Positions 1 through 9,008 of a stretch of 64,000 bases of DNA are shown here, one piece after another. The stretch is taken from NCBI GenBank assembly GCA_963931085.1, contig OZ006973.1:310001-374000 (forward strand), in the 5' to 3' direction. Below the pieces are notes generated by a model that worked only from the letters and a program-made list of their open reading frames with translations, searched no databases and was not told the origin of the DNA. Both the position numbers and the translations under genes were made by a program. Origin of the DNA: UMGS1994 sp944386155 (GTDB taxonomy: Bacteria > Bacillota > Clostridia > TANB77 > CAG-508). How positions within the stretch are numbered: the first letter of the stretch is position 1; each line of letters opens with the position of its first letter.

Positions 1-13
1 CTAATGCTAACAT
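1..13 (-). CDS. Start of a leftward gene, cut by the window edge
   Basis: On the minus strand an ATG at 13-11 is preceded by GGAGGG (26-21) at normal spacing, and a promoter lies further upstream (117-89). Only four codons (M-L-A-L) are inside the window, so the product cannot be named. It is transcribed divergently from the small gene at 208. Confidence 0.4.
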
Positions 14-88
14 ATTTTTGCCCTCCTTTTAGGCTGTGAAAGGGTTAGTAGTTGCGATGAACATCCAAAAATCGGATATTCACTATTA

Positions 89-117
89 ATTATACTACAA
101 TTTGACATAAAATGCAA
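89..117 (-). promoter_or_regulatory. Sigma-A-like promoter of the leftward gene
   Basis: On the minus strand TTGCAT (117-112), a 17-bp spacer and TATAAT (94-89) form a near-consensus promoter pointing to the truncated gene at 13. It sits back to back with the promoter at 123-151. Confidence 0.5.
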
Positions 118-122
118 TTTTG

Positions 123-151
123 TTGACATAATTTTATAAAAGCTATATAAT
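123..151 (+). promoter_or_regulatory. Consensus sigma-A promoter of the gene at 208
   Basis: TTGACA (123-128) and TATAAT (146-151) are separated by exactly 17 bp, a perfect vegetative promoter. It lies 56 bp upstream of the ATG at 208, so this small gene should be transcribed on its own. Confidence 0.75.
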
Positions 152-207
152 AATTAAAGTAACAATACAAACAAAGCTACTATTTACAATCCAATGGAGG
201 TGTGAAT

Positions 208-435
208 ATGAGAGCTACGACCTACGATGCAGTTGATATTAAAAATGGTAGGTTAGAAAAAATTTCGGAAGAAGAAGCTTATGAGATGATCAAAGACCGA
301 AAAAGAGTAATCATACGCGTTCGGAATAGAGAATTCATATTAGCTGAGACGCTTCCGGAATTTAAACAAATGAAAAAATTGAATAATGATGGCATATATG
401 ACATGTTTATATGCTATAAGGAAAAAACGCCATGA
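208..435 (+). CDS. Small protein of unknown function, foreign-looking
   Basis: This 75-residue charged protein is not recognised. A GTG at 202 is in frame, but the ATG at 208 lies 7 nt after GGAGG (196-200) and is preferred. There is no signal peptide or membrane segment. The gene uses CGA, CGC and CGG arginine codons that native genes here avoid, and it looks less AT-rich than its neighbours, suggesting acquisition. It has its own consensus promoter, and its last codons and TGA stop lie inside a perfect hairpin (418-450) that ends the transcript. I see no motif that gives a function. It is one of four such single-gene islands in the window. Confidence 0.65.
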   Translation: MRATTYDAVDIKNGRLEKISEEEAYEMIKDRKRVIIRVRNREFILAETLPEFKQMKKLNNDGIYDMFICYKEKTP

Positions 436-450
436 TGGCGTTTTTTCCTT
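418..450. terminator. Bidirectional terminator overlapping the end of the gene at 208
   Basis: Arms 418-433 and 435-450 form a perfect 16-bp inverted repeat around one unpaired G, with a T6 run on either strand. The TGA stop of the 208 gene spans the arm/loop. On the minus strand the same hairpin lies just beyond the pflA stop codon, so it can end both convergent transcripts. Confidence 0.8.
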
Positions 451-474
451 ATATTATAGATATTATATATTATT

Positions 475-1203
475 TTATATTCCAAGAATTTGTTTTGCTT
501 TATCTATTTCTTCTTGAGAAGGAGGTTTAACATCATCCAGTTCATATTTTTCACCAAGTTCTTCCCATTTAAATTTACCATAATCATGATAAGGAAGAAT
601 TTCAACTCTTTCAACACCAGATAATGTATCAATAAATTCTTTTAATCTTTTTAAATCAGATTCATCATCTGTATATCCAGGAAGTAAAACTTGTCTAATC
701 CACATTGGAATTTTATTATCACTTAAATATCTTGCAAATGCTAATTCATTTTTATTAGATACACCTGTTAAAGCTTTTGCTTTTTCATCATCTATATGTT
801 TTATATCTAATAAAACTAAATCAGTATAATTTAATAACTCTTTAATTTCGTCATTAATTGGAAGAGCACCAGAGGTGTCTAAACATGTATGAATTCCCAT
901 CTTTTTAAGAGTTTGGAATAATACTGTTAAATTCTTTGCTTGAAGTAAAGGTTCTCCACCAGATATAGTAACACCACCATTAGATGCTTTTATATAGCTT
1001 GTAAATCTATTAATTTTATTTATTAAATAAGAAATAGTATATTCTGTACCAGCATTATTAAATTCCCAAGTATCTCTATTGTGGCAAAATTTACATTTTA
1101 AAGGACATCCTTGAAGAAAAATGATATATCTAAGTCCAGGACCGTCAACAGTTCCAAGACTTTCAAATGAATGTACTTTTAATGTTGTATCTAATAAACC
1201 CAT
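475..1203 (-). CDS. pflA: Pyruvate formate-lyase activating enzyme
   Basis: This radical-SAM protein (242 residues) installs the glycyl radical on pyruvate formate-lyase under anaerobic conditions. The radical-SAM iron-sulfur motif CxxxCxxC is C33, C37 and C40, with the family sequence SFESLGTVDGPG ahead of it and the SGGEPLLQ segment that contacts SAM. Length is normal for PflA. The ATG follows AGGAGG at good spacing. It lies downstream of pflB on the same strand, after a terminator-like hairpin (1362-1319), so it may be partly uncoupled from pflB or made by read-through. The product acts in the cytoplasm. Confidence 0.95.
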   Translation of the reverse strand: MGLLDTTLKVHSFESLGTVDGPGLRYIIFLQGCPLKCKFCHNRDTWEFNNAGTEYTISYLINKINRFTSYIKASNGGVTISGGEPLLQAKNLTVLFQTLKKMGIHTCLDTSGALPINDEIKELLNYTDLVLLDIKHIDDEKAKALTGVSNKNELAFARYLSDNKIPMWIRQVLLPGYTDDESDLKRLKEFIDTLSGVERVEILPYHDYGKFKWEELGEKYELDDVKPPSQEEIDKAKQILGI

Positions 1204-1265
1204 ATTAAATCCTCCTAATATTTCTTAATTAAATATATTTTGTAATTATTTATTTTTACAATTTT

Positions 1266-1300
1266 AATTTATAATTTATAATTCATAATTCATAATTCAT
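1266..1300. repeat. Five tandem copies of a 7-bp unit
   Basis: Between pflB and pflA, the unit AATTTAT occurs twice and AATTCAT three times in a row. It is probably simple-sequence slippage. No function is evident. Confidence 0.6.
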
Positions 1301-1318
1301 AAAATTAAATATACTTAA

Positions 1319-1362
1319 TTAAAAAATATGAAGTGCCCTAATATAAGAAGACACTTCATATT
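1319..1362 (-). terminator. Terminator after pflB
   Basis: Inverted repeat arms 1325-1335 and 1352-1362 (11 bp, perfect) are followed on the minus strand by TTTTTT. It lies between pflB and pflA and would reduce transcription into pflA. Confidence 0.7.
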
Positions 1363-1409
1363 ATATAGAAATTATTTTTATTAATCAAATGTTATTAATG
1401 GAAAATATC

Positions 1410-3644
1410 TTATATTTTCTCATGAATAGTCCTATTTATAACATCTAATTGTTGTTCTCTTGTAAGTTTAACAAAATTAACGGCATATCCAGAAACCCTT
1501 ATTGTTAATTGAGGATATTTTTCTGGATGATCCATAGCATCTAATAATAATGCTCTATCAAATACATTTACATTAATGTGATGACTTAATTGAACAAAGT
1601 AACCATCTAATAAAGCAGTTAAATTTTTAACTCTTTCTTTCATTGATTTTCCAAGAGTAGATGGAGTAATTGCAAATGTATAAGAAATACCATCTTCTGA
1701 ATGTCTGTATGGAAGTTTAGCTATTGTATTTAATACTGCTAAAGCACCATTTACATCTCTACCATGTATTGGATTTGCACCAGGTCCGAATGGAGCACCA
1801 GCTCTTCTTCCATCAGGAGTGTTACCTGTTTTCTTACCATATACAACATTAGATGTGATTGTTAATATTGACATTGTTGGTTTTGAATTTCTATATGTTT
1901 TTTGTTTTCTTAATTTATCCATAAATCTCTTTTGGACTTCTACAGCTATTTGATCAACTCTATCATCATCATTACCGTATTTAGGGAAATCTCCCTCAAT
2001 TTCATAATCTGTAGCTAAACCTGTTTCATCTCTAATAACTTTAACTTTAGCATATTTAATTGCAGATAATGAGTCAGCAACAACTGAAAGTCCAGCTATA
2101 CCACATGCCATTGTTCTTAATATATCTTTATCATGAAGAGCCATTTCTAAAGATTCATAACAATATTTATCATGCATATAATGAATAATATTTAAAGCAT
2201 TTATATAAACTCTTGCTATCCAATCCATCATTGTATCAAATTTTGACATAACTTCATCATAATCTAGATATTCGGATGTAATAGGTTCAAATCTTGGAGA
2301 AACTTGTTTTCCAGAGATTTCGTCTCTACCACCATTTATAGCATATAATAAAGTTTTTGCTAAATTACATCTAGCACCAAAGAATTGCATTTGTTTACCA
2401 ATTCTCATTGCAGAAACGCAACAAGCAATTCCATAATCGTCTCCCCAATATTCTCTCATTAAATCATCATTTTCATATTGAATAGAGCTTGTCTTAATTG
2501 ACATTTCAGTACAATAATTTTTAAATCCTTCTGGAAGACGAGTAGACCATAAAACAGTTAAGTTTGGCTCTGGTGCAGGACCTAAAGTAGTTAATGTGTG
2601 TAAAACTCTAAATGAGTTTTTAGTAACTAATGTTCTACCATCTATACCCATACCACCGATTGATTCTGTAACCCATACTGGATCACCACTAAATAGTTCA
2701 TCATATTCTGGTGTTCTTAAGAATCTTACTAATCTTAATTTCATAACAAAATGATCCATTAATTCTTGAGCTTCAGCTTCTGTTAATTTTCCAGCTTTAA
2801 TATCTCTTTCAAAATAAATATCTAAGAAAGTAGATGTTCTACCAATACTCATAGCAGCACCATTTTGTTGTTTAATAGCACCTAAATAACCAAAGTATAA
2901 CCATTGAACAGCTTCTTTAGCATCTTTTGCAGGTTTAGAAATATCTAGACCATACATTTGAGCCATTTCTTTTAATTCGTTCAATGCAGAGATTTGTTCT
3001 GCAATTTCTTCTCTTTCTCTAATGATATCTTCTGTTAAGTCGTTAGATATTGTATCTGCAAATATTTTTTGTCTATCTGCTATTAAAGCATCAATACCAT
3101 ATAGAGCAACTCTTCTATAATCTCCGATAATTCTTCCACGACCATATCCATCAGGAAGACCAGTTAAAATATGAGCTGATCTACAAGCTCTTATTTCTGG
3201 AGTGTAAGCCATAAATACACCATCATTATGAGTTCTTCTATACTTATGATATATCTCTTCAATCTTATCAGAAACTTTTTGATTATAAGCTTCACAAGAT
3301 TTTTCAACTATTCTTATACCACCATTAGGCATAATTGCTCTTTTTAAAGGAGCGTCAGTTTGAAGACCTACTATTTTTTCTAAATCTTTATCGATATATC
3401 CTGCTCCATGACTAGTTATAGTAGAAGCAATATCACTTGATATAGCAAGTACCCCACCATTATCTCTTTCTTTTTGGTAAAGATCTAAAACTTCATTCCA
3501 TAACTTCTTTGTAGCTTCTGTTGCATCTGCTAGGAAAGAAGAATCTCCTTCATATGGAGTATAATTTTTTTGAATGAAATCTCTAACATTAATTTCATTT
3601 TGCCATTCGCCACCTGCGAAGTCTTTCCATTCGTCAAATTTCAT
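1410..3644 (-). CDS. pflB: Pyruvate formate-lyase (formate C-acetyltransferase)
   Basis: The enzyme converts pyruvate and CoA to acetyl-CoA and formate in anaerobic fermentation. The 744-residue product has the full family length. The adjacent active-site cysteines are C408-C409 in ACCVSAM, and the glycyl-radical site is G719 in RVSGYAV near the C-terminus. ATG follows AAGGAGG. A sigma-A-like promoter lies at 3815-3787, leaving a leader of roughly 140 nt. Its activase gene, pflA, follows on the same strand. Nothing suggests a glycerol or choline lyase instead: the paired cysteines are diagnostic of PFL. Confidence 0.97.
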   Translation of the reverse strand: MKFDEWKDFAGGEWQNEINVRDFIQKNYTPYEGDSSFLADATEATKKLWNEVLDLYQKERDNGGVLAISSDIASTITSHGAGYIDKDLEKIVGLQTDAPLKRAIMPNGGIRIVEKSCEAYNQKVSDKIEEIYHKYRRTHNDGVFMAYTPEIRACRSAHILTGLPDGYGRGRIIGDYRRVALYGIDALIADRQKIFADTISNDLTEDIIREREEIAEQISALNELKEMAQMYGLDISKPAKDAKEAVQWLYFGYLGAIKQQNGAAMSIGRTSTFLDIYFERDIKAGKLTEAEAQELMDHFVMKLRLVRFLRTPEYDELFSGDPVWVTESIGGMGIDGRTLVTKNSFRVLHTLTTLGPAPEPNLTVLWSTRLPEGFKNYCTEMSIKTSSIQYENDDLMREYWGDDYGIACCVSAMRIGKQMQFFGARCNLAKTLLYAINGGRDEISGKQVSPRFEPITSEYLDYDEVMSKFDTMMDWIARVYINALNIIHYMHDKYCYESLEMALHDKDILRTMACGIAGLSVVADSLSAIKYAKVKVIRDETGLATDYEIEGDFPKYGNDDDRVDQIAVEVQKRFMDKLRKQKTYRNSKPTMSILTITSNVVYGKKTGNTPDGRRAGAPFGPGANPIHGRDVNGALAVLNTIAKLPYRHSEDGISYTFAITPSTLGKSMKERVKNLTALLDGYFVQLSHHINVNVFDRALLLDAMDHPEKYPQLTIRVSGYAVNFVKLTREQQLDVINRTIHEKI

Positions 3645-3786
3645 AAAAAATCCTCCTTAAAATTAATTTATATAAATAGTTTTATATACAATTTATAATT
3701 TATACATGAAAAAATAACTAAAGAATTTAAATATAATTTATTAATATTTACACTTAATTTTTCAAGGCATAAATTTAAGCATACAC

Positions 3787-3815
3787 ATTATAGCATAGTT
3801 TCTTTTAAAAGACAA
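3787..3815 (-). promoter_or_regulatory. Promoter of pflB
   Basis: On the minus strand TTGTCT (3815-3810), a 17-bp spacer and TATAAT (3792-3787). The 3645-4069 interval otherwise holds only AT-rich sequence in which I see no further gene. Confidence 0.6.
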
Positions 3816-4069
3816 CATCAGCAAAATATATTGAAAAATAAAAAAAGAACATAAAAATAATAGAAAAAATATTAAAATTTAATAAATTTAATATTTTAAT
3901 ATTTTAATATTTTTATATTTAAAAAATAATTTAATTATTAAAAAATGTAAGATTGTGAAGTAGTAAAAATAGGCAGAAATAACAAGGAAATACTATTGAA
4001 AAAATATATGTTATATGATATAAATTTTATATGATGTGAATTTATATACATAAGAAAGAAGGTAAAAAT

Positions 4070-4180
4070 ATGGATAAAAGAAAATTAGTTACAAAGATTG
4101 TTTCAGGAATAATTATAGGATTATTAGTATTAGGATTAATAGCTTCAATAGTATATCCATTAGTAATATATTTAAGATAG
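4070..4180 (+). CDS. 36-residue single-pass membrane peptide
   Basis: An ORF of 36 codons starts at ATG 4070 after a GAAGG site at suitable spacing and stops at TAG 4180, 27 nt before cdaA. The product has a short basic N-terminus (MDKRKLVTK) followed by a single hydrophobic helix running almost to the C-terminus. The good ribosome binding site and same-strand position support a real gene, possibly co-transcribed with cdaA. I do not recognise a family. A regulator or subunit of the membrane-bound CdaA is conceivable but is pure inference. Confidence 0.55.
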   Translation: MDKRKLVTKIVSGIIIGLLVLGLIASIVYPLVIYLR

Positions 4181-4207
4181 TAAATTGATAGATAAAAGAG
4201 GTGTGTA

Positions 4208-5098
4208 ATGGAATCTTTTATAAATGATTTTGAAAAATTCGTAGATGTTAATATAGTAGGATATATACAAAACTTAATAAGTCATCCATTTGAACTTGCA
4301 ATGTTTATATTAGATATTGTAATAGTAGTATTTTGTATAATGAAAATGGCTTCTCTTATAAAAGATACAAGAGTATGGCAATTAATAAAAGGTATAATTA
4401 TTATATTAATTGCAACAGTAATTAGTGGAATATTAAAATTAACAATAGTTAATTTTATATTAACTCAATTCATGACAGGTTTTGTATTTGCTTTGGTAGT
4501 TATTTTCCAACCAGAAATAAGAAGAGTATTAGAAGAACTTGGAACTGGTAGCATTAGAAAAATATTTAAGCTTGAAATGAAAGATAAAGAGATTAGAACA
4601 AAAGAGCAAATTTATAAAGTAGCTATTGCTGCTCAAGAGATGTCTAATACAAAGACAGGAGCATTAATTGTATTTGAAAGAGACATAAGATTAAATGATA
4701 TAATTAATACTGGAATTGAAATTAATGCAGAAATATCACCACAATTATTATGCAATATTTTTGTTACTAGAACTCCACTTCATGATGGTGCAGTTATTAT
4801 TAGTAATAATAAAATTGCAGCAGCATCTTGTATGCTTCCACTTTCAAATGACCCAAGTATTCCACAAGAGCTTGGAACTAGACACAGAGCAGCTATTGGA
4901 ATATCAAAAGAATCTGATGCTATTGTTGTAGTAGTTTCAGAAGAAACAGGAAAAATATCTATAGCAAAAGATGGAACATTAATTGCTGATGTAAAAGATG
5001 AGACATTGAAGAAAATCTTAATTAAGAATTTAATAGTTGAGCCAAAAGAGAATGACGATAAAAAGAAAAAACAACTTCCAAAACAAGTTCAAGATTAA
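4208..5098 (+). CDS. cdaA: Diadenylate cyclase CdaA (c-di-AMP synthase)
   Basis: CdaA condenses two ATP into c-di-AMP, which controls potassium and osmolyte transport and cell-wall homeostasis. The 296-residue protein has three predicted transmembrane helices within residues 30-100, then the DAC domain with DGA (193-195) and RHR (225-227), both catalytic signatures. A basic tail follows. ATG 4208 lies just after a GAGGTG site. Unlike the common cdaA-cdaR-glmM order in Firmicutes, a terminator follows directly and no YbbR/CdaR gene is adjacent. Confidence 0.95.
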   Translation: MESFINDFEKFVDVNIVGYIQNLISHPFELAMFILDIVIVVFCIMKMASLIKDTRVWQLIKGIIIILIATVISGILKLTIVNFILTQFMTGFVFALVVIFQPEIRRVLEELGTGSIRKIFKLEMKDKEIRTKEQIYKVAIAAQEMSNTKTGALIVFERDIRLNDIINTGIEINAEISPQLLCNIFVTRTPLHDGAVIISNNKIAAASCMLPLSNDPSIPQELGTRHRAAIGISKESDAIVVVVSEETGKISIAKDGTLIADVKDETLKKILIKNLIVEPKENDDKKKKQLPKQVQD

Positions 5099-5126
5099 AA
5101 AGATAGTTTAAAAAAATAAAAAATAT

Positions 5127-5156
5127 AAGCAGATGAAATTAAATCATCTGCTTTTT
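5127..5156 (+). terminator. Terminator after cdaA
   Basis: Perfect 10-bp stem (5127-5136 with 5144-5153), 7-nt loop, then a T-rich run. Confidence 0.8.
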
Positions 5157-5229
5157 ATATTTTTTGTATTAATTTTTTTGTTTTTATAAGAAAAATCATA
5201 AATTCTAATAATATAAAAATTTTATATAC

Positions 5230-6096
5230 TTATGTAGTAATATTTGGATTATCAAAATCAATAAATTTATATACTGCTTCAGCAAAAGCTCCTTGAGAAA
5301 CATCTTTTTGAGTAGTATATTTTGCAATTTGTTTAACTTCATCATAAGCATTTGCGACAGCAATACTTATTCCAGAATTTTTAAGCATTTCTAAATCATT
5401 TAAATTATCACCAACTGCCATAACTTCATCATTAGATAAATTTAGGTACTTTTTTAAAAAAGATAGAGCTTCTTCTTTATTTGTATTTTGAGGAGCGATA
5501 GATAAATATTCATATTCTTTATTTATTATCATATCTTTATATTTACCAAATTTAGAAAATGTTGTAATAGACAAGTTTGATAAATCTTCAATTTCACTTC
5601 TTACAATATTTAAATGATTATCACTAGAGATTATAAGTTGAAGAACTTCTAAATTATTATCTATGATACATTTATATAAATTATCTGTAATTAGAAATTT
5701 AGATCCTGAAGTTGGGTTTAGTTTATAATTTCTAAGATCCATATATTTTAAATGTGTTGTTATTATTTCTTTATCAGTATAAGCATGAACATGTAAATTA
5801 TATTTTTCAGCAATATCTAAACAAAGTTTAATTTCATCTAAAGAAATGCTATGCTTATATATAGATTTTCCGGTAGTTAAATCAACAATTTGTGATCCAT
5901 TACCAAAAATTCCAAAAGTTGCGTTAAAATTATTACATAGAGATTTGCCGATAGAATATGACTTTCCAGTACAAACAGCAAAGTTAATTTTTTTAGTATT
6001 TATATCTTTAATAGCGTTTAGATTGCTAGGTGATATAAAATTGTGTTCATCTATAATAGTACCATCTAAATCGCTAGCGATTAACTTGATAGCCAT
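5230..6096 (-). CDS. Cof-type HAD-superfamily phosphatase
   Basis: A 288-residue HAD hydrolase of the Cof/YidA type, expected to dephosphorylate sugar phosphates or similar small metabolites in the cytoplasm. Motif I is DLDGT at residues 9-13, with the nucleophile D9 and acid D11. Motif IV is VGDNLNDLEML near residue 227. The alpha/beta cap between them is typical of subclass IIB. The start follows GAGAGGAT. The gene is divergent from an AraC-type regulator, with a 20-bp palindrome between them. The substrate cannot be read from sequence. Confidence 0.85.
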   Translation of the reverse strand: MAIKLIASDLDGTIIDEHNFISPSNLNAIKDINTKKINFAVCTGKSYSIGKSLCNNFNATFGIFGNGSQIVDLTTGKSIYKHSISLDEIKLCLDIAEKYNLHVHAYTDKEIITTHLKYMDLRNYKLNPTSGSKFLITDNLYKCIIDNNLEVLQLIISSDNHLNIVRSEIEDLSNLSITTFSKFGKYKDMIINKEYEYLSIAPQNTNKEEALSFLKKYLNLSNDEVMAVGDNLNDLEMLKNSGISIAVANAYDEVKQIAKYTTQKDVSQGAFAEAVYKFIDFDNPNITT

Positions 6097-6145
6097 ATTT
6101 TTATCCTCTCTTAATTTATAGATTTTATAGATTTTTTGTAATTAT

Positions 6146-6165
6146 TATTGTATAATTATACAATA
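6146..6165. promoter_or_regulatory. Perfect 20-bp palindrome between divergent genes
   Basis: TATTGTATAA followed by its exact reverse complement TTATACAATA. It contains a TATAAT on each strand and lies between the HAD and AraC-type genes, so it could be an operator overlapping divergent -10 elements. The function is inferred. Confidence 0.4.
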
Positions 6166-6207
6166 GAATTTGAATTTTATCAATTATTTAAAAATTGGAG
6201 AAAAGTA

Positions 6208-7017
6208 ATGAATATTTATACTTTATTAAATGAAGCGATAAGTTATATAGAAGATAATCTAGAAGATAAAATTGATTATAAAAAAATATCACAGATATTA
6301 GAAATGAATGAATATTCTGCACAAAATATTTTTTATGTATTATGTAATATATCAGTATCAGACTATATAAGAAAAAGAAGATTATCAAATGCAGGATATG
6401 ATTTATATAATACAAATGAAACTGTAATGGATATTGCAATAAAATATCAATATAATAATGCTACATCTTTTTCAAGGGCATTTGAAAAATATCATGGTAT
6501 AAAACCAAGTCAAGTGAAAAAACATCCAGAAGGATTAAAAGTTTTTTCAAGGATACGTTTTGATGAGAATATAGCTCAAAGGAAAAGTATAGAGTATAGT
6601 ATTATAGAAAAAAATGAATTTATATTATATGGTATTTGCAAAAAAACAGATATTGCTCATATAAAAGAAGTTGCACCGAAATTATGGATAGAAATTGAGA
6701 AAAAATATAAAGAAATATATGATGATTTTAATTATGGAATGACATCATATAAAGACAGATTTAATATGCAAGAATGTGCATATTGGGTACTTTCTGATAA
6801 GAAAATTAATAAAAAAGGATTTTCTAAAATAGTAATTCCAAAATCTAAATGGATAGTATTTAAAATAAATTCTCAAGAAACAGAAGATATCCAAAATACT
6901 ACTCAAAGATTTTATAAAGAATTTATTCCTAGCACTAAATACAAATTTAGAGAGCTTCCAGAACTTGAATATTATCATGATAATATAGTAGAATTTTTGA
7001 TTCCAATAGAAGATTAG
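6208..7017 (+). CDS. AraC-family regulator with GyrI-like ligand-binding domain
   Basis: The product (269 residues) has an N-terminal pair of helix-turn-helix motifs of the AraC/XylS type (residues about 1-105, ending in the family sequence SFSRAFEKYHGIKPSQVKK) and a C-terminal GyrI/Rob-like effector domain. This layout is typical of activators that respond to small hydrophobic or cationic ligands. A TTG at 6148 is in frame, but ATG 6208 has GGAG 7 nt upstream and gives the normal AraC N-terminus, so I prefer it. The target is unknown; the divergent HAD gene or its own promoter is plausible, given the palindrome at 6146-6165. Confidence 0.85.
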   Translation: MNIYTLLNEAISYIEDNLEDKIDYKKISQILEMNEYSAQNIFYVLCNISVSDYIRKRRLSNAGYDLYNTNETVMDIAIKYQYNNATSFSRAFEKYHGIKPSQVKKHPEGLKVFSRIRFDENIAQRKSIEYSIIEKNEFILYGICKKTDIAHIKEVAPKLWIEIEKKYKEIYDDFNYGMTSYKDRFNMQECAYWVLSDKKINKKGFSKIVIPKSKWIVFKINSQETEDIQNTTQRFYKEFIPSTKYKFRELPELEYYHDNIVEFLIPIED

Positions 7018-7042
7018 TAAATTATTATTTATAATTTTACAT

Positions 7043-7086
7043 AAGACTGATTTTTTTTATACAGAAAAAGTCAGTCTTTATTTTTA
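7043..7086 (+). terminator. Terminator after the AraC-type gene
   Basis: Stem 7043-7050 with 7071-7078 (8 bp), followed by a T-rich tail. Confidence 0.6.
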
Positions 7087-7118
7087 TTTGTATAGTAATA
7101 TTAAGATGGTGATTTTAT

Positions 7119-9008
7119 ATGAGAAGGTATATGTATGAAATATATTTAACTTCTGACTATACAGATGAAAATGAATGGCTTAAATTGATTTTAGAAATTT
7201 CAAATCTAAATGGATTATTTAGAAGTTGGAAGTTATATGTAAAATTTGAAAGAAGTGTAATTAAATATTATATAGTATCTAGGAAAAAACTTCCTACTGT
7301 TCTTAGTTGTTCAGGAGCCTTTTTAATAAAAAGAATAGATACTTTTAAAAGAATAAAAACTTTAATAGAATATTTATATTTAGTGAGAAATAACGAAAAT
7401 AATTTAGTAGACATATATGACAGAAATGAGTCTAAATATAGACAATTTTTAAAACAAGTAGAAATTACATTTATATCATATTGTAAAAGCAATTATTTGA
7501 CTAAGACTAAATTATATTTTGAACATGAAAAAGGAAATAAATCAAAAGGAAGAGCGATATTTTTTATTCCTCATATTCAATTAAGTATGGATTTTTCAAA
7601 GCATACAAGATTTTCTTATGTAAAAGAAGGAAGTAAATATCTTCAAATTCAAAAATCTATACATATGTTTGAAACAGATGAAAGAAAAGATAATATACTA
7701 GAAGTAAATACTTTTCCTTATTCACAAAATAAATATTTTTTAAACATAGAGAACTATGATTTTGATAAACATTCTTTGATAGTAGGTGGAAGTGGAACTG
7801 GAAAGTCTAAATTAATAGCTCAAATGATAAAAAATATTTATGAAAATAAGTATTTTAGACATGATTATAAGATTATAATGATAGATCCACATAGTTCTAT
7901 TGAAAATGATATTGGAGGATTAGATGATACACAAGTAATAGATATGAAGAATAAATCTAGCAGTGTAGATTTATTAATAAATTCTAGTAAAAATGTTAGT
8001 AGTGGAACAGAAATATTACTTACTGTATTAAAAAGTGTTTTTGGAGAAGAATTTAATTCAAAACTTGAAAGAGTATTAAGACATAGTATTTATCTATTAC
8101 TTAGAAAAGAGATGCTTGATTTTGAAAACTTAAGAAAATTAATTATAGATACAGAGTATAGAAATGATTTATTAAGAAATTCTGATGATGTAGAAACTCA
8201 TATTAAAGAATTTTTTGGTTCTGATTTTAATGAAATTAAGACTAATTCTTATGCAGAAGCAATTTCACCAATAATAGCTCTCATTGATGAAATGCAAATG
8301 TTACCATGTTTTAGAGAAAAAAATGAAAAAAATATTGAAAATGAAATTAGAAATAATTTTTTAACTATATTTTCTCTAAATCAAGCAGAACTTGGAGAAA
8401 AAGTTACTAAGACTATAGCAGGATTAATTTTTGGTGTTATTTTTCAGCTAGTACAAAGACATGCTTTTCTAGAACATTTGATTTTAATAATAGATGAAGT
8501 AGCAATAGTAGAAAACCCAATACTTAAAAATCTTCTTTCTGAAGCTAGAAAGTATAATTTATCAATAATACTTGCAGGACAATATTTTGGTCAAATAAGT
8601 AAAGATTTACAAGATGCTATTTTCTCAAATGTTATGAATTATTATTCATTTAGAATTTCTAGAGAAGATGCTATGATTTTAAATAATCAATTACAGATGG
8701 AAATGGCAGTAAAAAATACTTATCATAATAGAATTAAATTATTAACAGAAATACCAAATAGAGATTGTATAGTAAGGATAAGTAAAAATGGTGTTTTAAT
8801 ACCAGCGTTTAGGGCAAGAACATTAGATTTTAAACCAATTCCAAAAAATAAAAATCAGATATTAATGAAGATAGAAAATACTAAAGAAAAAAGAAGAACT
8901 AAAATATTAAATTCTATAGGATTTAAAATAGGAAATGATAATAATTTTGATATAAAAAAATTAATGGAATCACAATCTACAAGTAGGAGAAAAATAAGAT
9001 ATGAATAG
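7119..9008 (+). CDS. HerA/VirB4-like P-loop ATPase (DUF87-type)
   Basis: A 629-residue ATPase of the HerA/FtsK/VirB4 class, which move DNA or proteins. The Walker A is GGSGTGKS (223-230), Walker B is LILIIDE (454-460), and a Q-rich sensor-like segment (ILAGQYFGQ) follows. The first 210 residues resemble the N-terminal region of conjugative ATPases, but no transmembrane helix is obvious. ATG 7119 follows a GGTGA site. The stop overlaps the next gene by 8 nt, so the two are translationally coupled. No relaxase, coupling protein or other type IV secretion gene is nearby, so a role in conjugation is not supported. This is an orphan translocase-like ATPase tied to the Cys-rich partner. Confidence 0.75.
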   Translation: MRRYMYEIYLTSDYTDENEWLKLILEISNLNGLFRSWKLYVKFERSVIKYYIVSRKKLPTVLSCSGAFLIKRIDTFKRIKTLIEYLYLVRNNENNLVDIYDRNESKYRQFLKQVEITFISYCKSNYLTKTKLYFEHEKGNKSKGRAIFFIPHIQLSMDFSKHTRFSYVKEGSKYLQIQKSIHMFETDERKDNILEVNTFPYSQNKYFLNIENYDFDKHSLIVGGSGTGKSKLIAQMIKNIYENKYFRHDYKIIMIDPHSSIENDIGGLDDTQVIDMKNKSSSVDLLINSSKNVSSGTEILLTVLKSVFGEEFNSKLERVLRHSIYLLLRKEMLDFENLRKLIIDTEYRNDLLRNSDDVETHIKEFFGSDFNEIKTNSYAEAISPIIALIDEMQMLPCFREKNEKNIENEIRNNFLTIFSLNQAELGEKVTKTIAGLIFGVIFQLVQRHAFLEHLILIIDEVAIVENPILKNLLSEARKYNLSIILAGQYFGQISKDLQDAIFSNVMNYYSFRISREDAMILNNQLQMEMAVKNTYHNRIKLLTEIPNRDCIVRISKNGVLIPAFRARTLDFKPIPKNKNQILMKIENTKEKRRTKILNSIGFKIGNDNNFDIKKLMESQSTSRRKIRYE

